12,852 bases of DNA from Ferroglobus sp964463865 (GTDB lineage Archaea > Halobacteriota > Archaeoglobi > Archaeoglobales > Archaeoglobaceae). The stretch covers positions 1 through 12,852 of the forward strand of contig CAYXDX010000045.1 of NCBI GenBank assembly GCA_964463865.1, written 5' to 3'. The notes beneath the pieces were generated by a model. It was not told the DNA's origin and searched no databases. It saw nothing but the letters and a program-made list of their open reading frames with translations. Shown in pieces: positions 6,753 to 12,311 of this stretch. Positions within the stretch are counted from its first letter, which is position 1; every line of letters starts with the position of its first letter. The position numbers and the translations under genes were made by a program.

Positions 6753-8507
6753 GTGGAAATAAAACCACCCTTACTTCTAAAGCACCTGATAATCCTCTCG
6801 ATCGTAGTAGGAATAGCCTCGGGCGTCGCGGCATTTACGTTCTTCGTCCTCCTCGACATAACTACTGAGTTCTTTTTCGAAGTTCTCGACTCGTTTTATC
6901 CTCCCAGCCCAGGAGGGGAGTGTAGTCTGGACTTCTTCTCGATTCACCTTGGCATTTTGCCTCTCTGGTCGCTTCCGGCTATAGGAGGTATAATCAGCGG
7001 CATAATCGTTTACAAGCTCGCTCCGGAAGCTGAAGGTCACGGGACTGATGCGGTCATAAGAGCTTTTCACAGGCTGAGAGGGAGAGTCAGGTGGAGAGTT
7101 CCGTTCGTCAAGGCCATCGCGTCGGCATTGACGATCGGAAGCGGAGGGAGTGCGGGGAGAGAAGGGCCGATAGCCCAGATTGGGTCCGGCGTTGGAGCGA
7201 TAATTGCCGACGTTTTGAAGCTTTCGGACAAGGATAGGAGAATGCTGCTCGTTTGCGGGGTGGCGGGAGGTATCGGTAGCATATTCAGAGCGCCGTTCGG
7301 AGGAGCGCTTTTCGGAGTCGAAGTTCTCTACAGGAGAGACGCTGAGCTCGACGCAATAATTCCGGCTTTCGTGTCTTCGATCACAGCCTTTACGGTCTTC
7401 GAAATTCTCATGGGTCACTTCTCCGATCTGAAATTTGCCTCGACTCCGATCTTTACGACGTCGGACATAGGATTGAAGAGTCCCGTGGAGCTCGTCTTCC
7501 ACTCGTTTATAGGAGTCCTGGCGGCAATTCTCGGAGTCGTTTACGTGAAGTTTTTCTACGCGACGCACGACGTATTCAAAAAGCTTGGAATTCCCGACAC
7601 CGTTAAGCCGTTCGTCGGCGGCTTATTGACAGGCGCAGTAGCGATCTTCGTTCCTCAGGCTCTCGGAATGAGCTATGGATACGTCCAGCAGGCTATCGAC
7701 GGGAAGATCGTTATGGGGACCGCTCTATTAATACTCGTTGGAAAGATTCTCGCCACGTCCTTCACCGTCGGAAGTGGTGGAAGTGGAGGTGTCTTCGCGC
7801 CGTCGATAGTCATAGGCAGCATGCTCGGAGCAGCTGTGGGCGACATAGCCAGCAACTTCGCGTTTGCCGGAGCGAAGTCGAATTACGTCTTGGTGGGCAT
7901 GTCAGCGTTTATCTCTGCTGTGGCGAAGACACCTCTGGCGTCGATAATGATGGTCTTGGAAATGACGGGTAGCTACAAGCTGCTCCCAGCATTAATGCTC
8001 GCGTCGACGATATCATACTACCTGAGCGGAAGCGTGTCGATATACAAGGAGCAGGTGGACTCGAGAGTAGAGTCGCCAGCTCACAGAAGGGAGATGACCA
8101 TAGATGTGCTCGAAAACATTCCCGTCAGAAACGCCATGACGCCGGTTGAAAAGGTAATCACGCTCTCGCCGAAAAACACGATTTCCGACGTTTTGAAGGC
8201 GATAGAATCGACGGGACACCTCGGTTTTCCAGTAATAGAGGACGGGAGGCTCGTCGGAATAATAACGTTTGAAGACGTTTTGAGAGTTCCGGTCGAGAAG
8301 AGGGGAGAAATACGGGTTGAGCAGGTTATGACGAAGGACGTAATTACGATCACTCCCGACAACACGCTCGAAGACGCTCTGAGGCTTCTCGAAAAGTATA
8401 AGATAGGAAGACTTCCCGTCGTCGAGGACTCGAAGCTCGTCGGTATAATTACGAGGTCAGATATTATACGAGCGCACGCTAAGGAGGTTACCTCCAGTAT
8501 TTCTTGA
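6753..8507 (+). CDS. ClC-family chloride channel with C-terminal CBS domain pair
   Basis: A 584-aa integral membrane protein of the ClC family. The anion-path motifs are present: GHGTD (95-99) where EcClC has GSGIP, GSGGSAGREGP (129-139) with gating Glu E137, GSGGSGGVFAPS (340-351), and the inner-gate Tyr equivalent Y431 in SIYKEQ. Two CBS domains follow at about 457-512 and 522-576 and probably bind an adenine nucleotide to regulate the channel. At the intracellular proton-glutamate position (EcClC E203, in FIIEE) this protein has Val: FGVEV, with E190 matching E202 and V191 matching E203. Vertebrate ClC channels also have Val there, so passive channel behaviour or poor proton coupling is inferred. 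The start is GTG without a Shine-Dalgarno site, 27 bp from a TATA box. The 3' end overlaps the convergent phosphoglycerate kinase gene by 20 bp. Confidence 0.95.
   Translation: MEIKPPLLLKHLIILSIVVGIASGVAAFTFFVLLDITTEFFFEVLDSFYPPSPGGECSLDFFSIHLGILPLWSLPAIGGIISGIIVYKLAPEAEGHGTDAVIRAFHRLRGRVRWRVPFVKAIASALTIGSGGSAGREGPIAQIGSGVGAIIADVLKLSDKDRRMLLVCGVAGGIGSIFRAPFGGALFGVEVLYRRDAELDAIIPAFVSSITAFTVFEILMGHFSDLKFASTPIFTTSDIGLKSPVELVFHSFIGVLAAILGVVYVKFFYATHDVFKKLGIPDTVKPFVGGLLTGAVAIFVPQALGMSYGYVQQAIDGKIVMGTALLILVGKILATSFTVGSGGSGGVFAPSIVIGSMLGAAVGDIASNFAFAGAKSNYVLVGMSAFISAVAKTPLASIMMVLEMTGSYKLLPALMLASTISYYLSGSVSIYKEQVDSRVESPAHRREMTIDVLENIPVRNAMTPVEKVITLSPKNTISDVLKAIESTGHLGFPVIEDGRLVGIITFEDVLRVPVEKRGEIRVEQVMTKDVITITPDNTLEDALRLLEKYKIGRLPVVEDSKLVGIITRSDIIRAHAKEVTSSIS
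8483..8495. repeat. 13-bp dyad GGAGGT-T-ACCTCC in the overlap of two convergent genes
   Basis: A perfect inverted repeat with a one-base centre. It contains the PGK stop codon (8488-8490) and lies 10 bp before the ClC stop codon. It could fold into a 4-bp stem on either transcript. It has no T-run behind it, so a terminator role is weakly supported. Confidence 0.3.
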
Positions 8508-9687
8508 GAACCTCGAGGGCAACGAGTTTTTCTCCGCTGAGGAACCTTATGCTCGCTCCACCGCCAGTTGAGATGTGGTCTATCTTTCTTGCGATTCCAA
8601 ATAGTCTCGCCGCTGTTGCTATGTGACCTCCGCCGACGACCGAATAACCGGCTTTTGCGACGGCTTTGAGAACCTCTATCGTCCCCGTGGCGAATTGCTC
8701 TTCTTCAAAAACCCCTGCTGGTCCGTTTATTACGGCTATGTCGTATTTTGGAATCTCCTCTGAGAGGAGTGATATCGTCTCGAGACCGATGTCCTTTATC
8801 ATGCCTCCCTTGAACTCGTCTATCCTCACCTCCTCTCTGTCTCCGTTAGAGTCGATCGCGACATCTACAGGCAGTATTATCTTGTCCCTGTATTTCTCGA
8901 GGAGAGCTTTCATCTCTTCGTCGTTCACGTTCTCCTTGTTCTCCTCTATTATCTTTTTGTTTTCCTCTCCGAGGTCGTAACCGGAGAGCGTGAGGAAGTA
9001 GTTCGCGACGACTCCCGTGAGAACGACTTTCGTGGCAATTCCGTTCGTCAGAACGTTTTTCAGAACTTTTACAGAATCTTCGATTTTCGCACCGCCGAGT
9101 ATGAATATCTTGCTACCCTCACTCTTCAGAGCTTTCGAAAGAGCTCTAACTTCTTTTTCGACGAGTCTTCCAGCTACTGAGGGTAGAACCGGCGGAAAAC
9201 CTATGAGGCTTGCGTGAGGTCTGTGAGAAGCAGAAAAAGCGTCGTTGACGTAAACGTCAAAGTGAGGTGCGAGCTTTCTAACCATTAAACACTTCGAATG
9301 CTCTTCCGGAGTCCTTTTTAACTGCTCTTCCGAATAAAATCGGACGTTTTCGAGTAGAAGAACTTCTCCCGGCTTTAAACTCTTTATCCTTTTGATAACG
9401 CACGACGAAAATATTTCGTCCACGTATTCGACTTCTCTTCCTATTATCCTTTCGAGAACTTTCGCGTGGTTTTCGAGCGTCGTGAAGTCGTCTTTACCCG
9501 GCCTGCTCTGGTGCGCGAGTATTACGACTGCCGAGTTTTCGAGCTCTTCGAGAGTCTCGTGATGACTTTCAAACCTCGTCGTGTCGAGAATTCGCGACTC
9601 CACTATTGGAGCGTTAATGTCTACCCTCAGGAGAACTTTCTTACCCAGATAATCGACGTCGTCAAGCGTCGGAATTCCGTCCAGCAT
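8488..9687 (-). CDS. pgk: Phosphoglycerate kinase
   Basis: Interconverts 1,3-bisphosphoglycerate and 3-phosphoglycerate with ADP/ATP in the cytoplasmic glycolysis/gluconeogenesis route. It has 399 aa, normal for archaeal PGK. The N-domain signature KKVLLRVDINAPI (16-28), the basic substrate segment AHQSRPGK, the LLLENVRFYSEEQ strand, and VNDAFSASHRPHASL (family consensus NDAF..AHR.HAS) are present. The C-domain has FILGGAKIEDSV, the nucleotide-site INGPAGVFEEEQFATGT, and VVGGGHIATAA, the archaeal version of the bacterial GGGDS loop. It is a stand-alone gene: alba lies 33 bp upstream in the same direction but the gap carries its own TATA box. The 3' end overlaps the ClC gene by 20 bp, so the two convergent transcripts are complementary at their ends. 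Confidence 0.97.
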   Translation of the reverse strand: MLDGIPTLDDVDYLGKKVLLRVDINAPIVESRILDTTRFESHHETLEELENSAVVILAHQSRPGKDDFTTLENHAKVLERIIGREVEYVDEIFSSCVIKRIKSLKPGEVLLLENVRFYSEEQLKRTPEEHSKCLMVRKLAPHFDVYVNDAFSASHRPHASLIGFPPVLPSVAGRLVEKEVRALSKALKSEGSKIFILGGAKIEDSVKVLKNVLTNGIATKVVLTGVVANYFLTLSGYDLGEENKKIIEENKENVNDEEMKALLEKYRDKIILPVDVAIDSNGDREEVRIDEFKGGMIKDIGLETISLLSEEIPKYDIAVINGPAGVFEEEQFATGTIEVLKAVAKAGYSVVGGGHIATAARLFGIARKIDHISTGGGASIRFLSGEKLVALEVLKKYWR

Positions 9688-9693
9688 CGAGGG

Positions 9694-9705
9694 AAAATTA
9701 AAAAA
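9694..9705 (-). terminator. T-rich candidate terminator after alba
   Basis: On the minus strand TTTTTTAATTTT lies 15-27 nt beyond the alba stop codon. Archaeal intrinsic termination needs little more than such oligo-T tracts. It overlaps the PGK initiation region, where AT-richness could have another cause. Confidence 0.35.
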
Positions 9706-9710
9706 GTTGG

Positions 9711-9720
9711 TTATTAAAAT
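9711..9720 (-). promoter_or_regulatory. TATA box of pgk
   Basis: Minus-strand ATTTTAATAA is centred about 28 bp upstream of the PGK ATG at 9687, with no Shine-Dalgarno site in between, consistent with a leaderless message. It begins directly after the alba stop codon. Confidence 0.5.
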
Positions 9721-9993
9721 TTACTCTTTCTTGGCGAGAACGATTTCTATCGCCGAAATGTTCGCTTCTCCCTGCTCACTCTCGACCTTCTCGGTCGAGA
9801 TCTTTATGTCCTTAACATCCACATCCGGCAAGAACCTCTTTCTGACGATCTCTGCTACGTCGACGGCTCTGCTTATGGCCCTACCTCTCGCTTTTATTGC
9901 CACTTCCTTTGCTCCGCTGTTGAACTGCGTCAAAACCGCCAAAACGTAGTTCATTACAGGCTTGTTTCCAACAAACACCGCATTTTCTGCCAT
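9721..9993 (-). CDS. albA: DNA/RNA-binding protein Alba
   Basis: A 90-aa Alba (Sac10b) chromatin protein; a dimer binds double-stranded DNA and RNA without strong sequence preference and compacts the chromosome. Visible landmarks are VFVGNKPVMNYVLAVLT (6-22), the hallmark IKARGRAISRAVDVAEIVRKRF (33-54), and a final IEIVLAKK strand. Compared with Sulfolobus Alba, whose GKKPVMNY has the acetylated Lys16, here that position is Asn10 and only the second Lys (K11) remains, as I recall for Archaeoglobus Alba. It is the only gene in the window with both a strong Shine-Dalgarno site and a clear 20-nt leader, which fits high expression. Its TATA box lies in the last codons of the upstream asd gene. 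Confidence 0.97.
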   Translation of the reverse strand: MAENAVFVGNKPVMNYVLAVLTQFNSGAKEVAIKARGRAISRAVDVAEIVRKRFLPDVDVKDIKISTEKVESEQGEANISAIEIVLAKKE

Positions 9994-10001
9994 TTCTCTA
10001 T

Positions 10002-10009
10002 CCCTCCTC
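10002..10009 (-). promoter_or_regulatory. Shine-Dalgarno site of alba
   Basis: GAGGAGGG on the minus strand ends 8 nt before the alba ATG at 9993. It is the strongest ribosome binding site of any first gene in the window. Confidence 0.8.
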
Positions 10010-10035
10010 GTTTTTACTTAGCCGACAAGATACCA

Positions 10036-10047
10036 CTATATAATTTT
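10036..10047 (-). promoter_or_regulatory. TATA box of alba, inside the end of asd
   Basis: Minus-strand AAAATTATATAG overlaps the asd stop codon and last codons. A start of transcription about 27 bp downstream would be near 10014 and give a leader of about 20 nt carrying the GAGGAGGG site. Confidence 0.6.
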
Positions 10048-11070
10048 TTCCTTAACGAGCAGTTCGGCGTTTAGGATGCTCGCCCCAGCCGCTCCTCGAA
10101 CGGTATTGTGTCCGAGAGCTATGTATTTGACCTCACGATCTCCGCTCTTCCTGATCCTTCCGACCACGACGCTCATACCTTTTCCGGCGTCTCTGTCCAG
10201 TCTCGGCTGAGGCCTGTCCTGTTCGTCTCTGACTATGATCAGCTTTTCTGGAGATGTCGGCAGACCTTTTATCGGCTTAAAGCTTTCGAAAGCTTCTCTA
10301 ACCTCCGCTACGCTCACGTCCCTTTCGAACTTCGCGAAGACTGCTTCTGTGTGCCCGTCTATTACCGGGACCCTGTGACAGGAGGCGGAGATTTTTAAAT
10401 CTGCAAACCTGACTTTGCCTCCTTCGAGCGAACCGAGGATTTTGAGCGGCTCGCTTTCGACTTTTTCCTCCTCGCCTTTTATGAACGGAATCACGTTGTC
10501 GGTTATGTCTAAAGATGGGACTCCCGGGTATCCTGCTCCGCTTAACGCCTGCATCGTAGCGACATTCACTTCTTTAAGGCCGAGATCCATCAGAGGTTTG
10601 AGCGTTATCGTCAGGATTATCGTCGTGCAGTTGGGGTTCGTTACGATGAACCCGTCCCAGCCTCTGTTCTTCTTCTGAACCTCTATCAGCTCCAGATGGT
10701 CCGCGTTCACCTCCGGAATCACGAGTGGGACGTCTTCCTCCATTCTGTGTGCAGACGCGTTGCTTGCTACGACAAATCCGGCCTCTGCGAACTTCTTTTC
10801 AACTTCTCTCGCAACGTCTGACGGTAGCGCGGAGAAAACAATGTCTGCATCGAACTTCTTCGGATCCATCGGCAGGAGCTCGAGGTCGCGGACGTTTTCG
10901 GGAACGTTTTCCGAAACTATCCATCGGACTTCCTCGCCGTATTTCTTTCCGATTCTTCTTTCGCTTGCCGCTAACGACGTTACTTCGAACCAGGGGTGAT
11001 CGGAAAGCAGCTCTATGAACTTCTGGCCGACCATTCCCGTGGCTCCGAGAACCCCCACTTTGTATTTCAT
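10036..11070 (-). CDS. asd: Aspartate-semialdehyde dehydrogenase
   Basis: Converts aspartyl phosphate to aspartate semialdehyde with NADPH, the branch point to lysine, threonine and methionine. The product is 344 aa from the chosen ATG, close to the archaeal/fungal-type enzymes. Visible parts are the NADP-binding GVLGATGMVGQKF (6-18), the catalytic Cys C148 in VTNPNCTT, the substrate segment QALSGAGYPGVPS (174-186), and the catalytic His region SCHRVPVIDGHTEAVF (230-245). A TTG two codons upstream (11076) could also open the frame, but the ATG is 26 bp from the TATA-box centre and so fits a leaderless start. No other amino-acid biosynthesis gene is adjacent. Confidence 0.96.
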   Translation of the reverse strand: MKYKVGVLGATGMVGQKFIELLSDHPWFEVTSLAASERRIGKKYGEEVRWIVSENVPENVRDLELLPMDPKKFDADIVFSALPSDVAREVEKKFAEAGFVVASNASAHRMEEDVPLVIPEVNADHLELIEVQKKNRGWDGFIVTNPNCTTIILTITLKPLMDLGLKEVNVATMQALSGAGYPGVPSLDITDNVIPFIKGEEEKVESEPLKILGSLEGGKVRFADLKISASCHRVPVIDGHTEAVFAKFERDVSVAEVREAFESFKPIKGLPTSPEKLIIVRDEQDRPQPRLDRDAGKGMSVVVGRIRKSGDREVKYIALGHNTVRGAAGASILNAELLVKEKII

Positions 11071-11079
11071 GCTCAAGCG

Positions 11080-11107
11080 AGATAAGAGAATGTTTAAAAC
11101 GTTATCT
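11080..11107 (-). promoter_or_regulatory. asd promoter with flanking inverted repeat
   Basis: The TATA-like GTTTTAAAC (plus-strand 11092-11100) is centred 26 bp from the asd ATG. It is bracketed by perfect 6-bp arms AGATAA (11080-11085) and TTATCT (11102-11107), which would place a symmetric protein across the TATA box and initiation region. Bases 11095-11106 repeat the 12-mer found ahead of the TS-like gene. Confidence 0.45.
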
Positions 11108-11134
11108 TATTGTTCCTTAATTTTTACATCGACA

Positions 11135-12229
11135 TCAAAACTCGACGAAGAGGTAAAGCAAAGCCGTGACGAAGGCCAGTAACGAAGCGAAGGTAAACGC
11201 GGCGTTCAGGCTGAGAAATTCTGCTAAACCCCCGGCGAGAACGTTTCCGAAGACTATCGCCGTTCCGAAGCTCAGGTGATACGCTCCGAGCCCGAAGCCC
11301 TGAGATCTTGCGAGGTCGGAGGCTAAAGCTCTCTGCTGAGCCTCGCTTACGCTCATAAAAACTCCGTAAAGGACGAACGCCAGCAGAAAATACGGAATGC
11401 CGTCAAAAGTCATCAGAACGAGGGATGTTGCGAAGATGAAGTAAGAGAGGCCGAGAATTTTGCTTTTACCAATTTTATCTGCCAAAACTCCTGCCGGATA
11501 CGAAAACCCGGCGTAGATGACGTTGTAAATCAGGTAGAGTATGAACGCGACGTCCACGGACACTATCGAGGCTTTGATTAAATAGAACATGTAGCTTATG
11601 TGACAGAGTCCGGCGAGAACAACGACGGGCAAGTATTTTCTCATTCTCACTCCTATCTCTATCTTCTTTGGAACGAACTCGCCTGTGTCTTTTACGAAGA
11701 AAAGCGGAACGATCGCAAGGAATCCGATTAACGCGGCGAAGATTATCGGCGTCTTGAAGCTTCCGAAGTATTTGTATAGGACTATCGCCAATACAGTCCC
11801 GATCACCGCTCCGAAGGTATCCATAGCTCTGTGCAGCCCGAAAGCTTTTCCGTGCTCCTTAGAAGACTCCGCAATTATTGCGTCTCTTGGCGAAGTCCTT
11901 ATCCCTTTTCCAACCCTGTCAATCGCGACCAGTCCGGAAACTTCACCAGCTGAAGAGGAAAATCCGATCCCGAGCTTTGAAATTTGGGATAGGAGGTATC
12001 CAACGAACACGAGCGGCTTCCTCTTCCTGAAAACGTCGGACACGTATCCGGAGAGAAGCTTTACGATGTTTCCGAAGCCGTCTATGATGCCTCCAACCAC
12101 CCCGATTCCGAGATTCGTCGTGTTCATAGCTTTCAGGAAAAACGGCAAAAGTGGGTAGATGACCTCGCTGCTCAAGTCGTTGAGAAAGCTGACGAGACCG
12201 AGCAGAACGATGTTCCTCTTACCCGACAT
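11135..12229 (-). CDS. Major facilitator superfamily transporter
   Basis: A 364-aa membrane protein with about 11-12 hydrophobic helices, slightly short for the superfamily (usually 390-450). The N-terminal half carries a motif-A-like loop GYVSDVFRKRKP (61-72) between helices 2 and 3, and the characteristic GKGIRTSPRDAIIAES (108-123). I associate that motif with a bacterial/archaeal MFS_1 subgroup of unknown substrate. The second half repeats a motif-A-like GVLADKIGKSK. It acts as a secondary transporter in the cytoplasmic membrane; the substrate cannot be inferred. It is monocistronic by layout: asd lies downstream behind its own promoter, and the SPOUT methyltransferase gene is divergent. 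Confidence 0.9.
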   Translation of the reverse strand: MSGKRNIVLLGLVSFLNDLSSEVIYPLLPFFLKAMNTTNLGIGVVGGIIDGFGNIVKLLSGYVSDVFRKRKPLVFVGYLLSQISKLGIGFSSSAGEVSGLVAIDRVGKGIRTSPRDAIIAESSKEHGKAFGLHRAMDTFGAVIGTVLAIVLYKYFGSFKTPIIFAALIGFLAIVPLFFVKDTGEFVPKKIEIGVRMRKYLPVVVLAGLCHISYMFYLIKASIVSVDVAFILYLIYNVIYAGFSYPAGVLADKIGKSKILGLSYFIFATSLVLMTFDGIPYFLLAFVLYGVFMSVSEAQQRALASDLARSQGFGLGAYHLSFGTAIVFGNVLAGGLAEFLSLNAAFTFASLLAFVTALLYLFVEF

Positions 12230-12251
12230 TCTTTGCCGAGTCGGACGAGAC

Positions 12252-12262
12252 GGTTAAAAAGC
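12252..12262 (-). promoter_or_regulatory. TATA box of the MFS transporter gene
   Basis: Minus-strand GCTTTTTAACC is centred 28 bp upstream of the ATG at 12229. It overlaps a perfect palindrome AAAAGCTTTT (12257-12266). No Shine-Dalgarno site is present. Confidence 0.45.
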
Positions 12263-12274
12263 TTTTAGACAACG

Positions 12275-12287
12275 CTTAATTTTTAAG
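12275..12287 (+). promoter_or_regulatory. TATA-like element of the SPOUT methyltransferase gene
   Basis: CTTAA-TTT-TTAAG is an inverted repeat centred about 31 bp upstream of the ATG at 12312, consistent with a leader of only a few bases. Together with the AAAAGCTTTT palindrome at 12257-12266 it makes up the 82-bp divergent promoter region. Confidence 0.45.
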
Positions 12288-12311
12288 TCCGCATGCAGAC
12301 ACCCTCAGCTA

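Noticed and set aside
8481..8489. AAGGAGGTT at the end of the ClC gene as a ribosome binding site
   Set aside because: No plausible start codon or open frame follows at a suitable distance. It encodes Lys-Glu-Val of the channel and is part of the short dyad.
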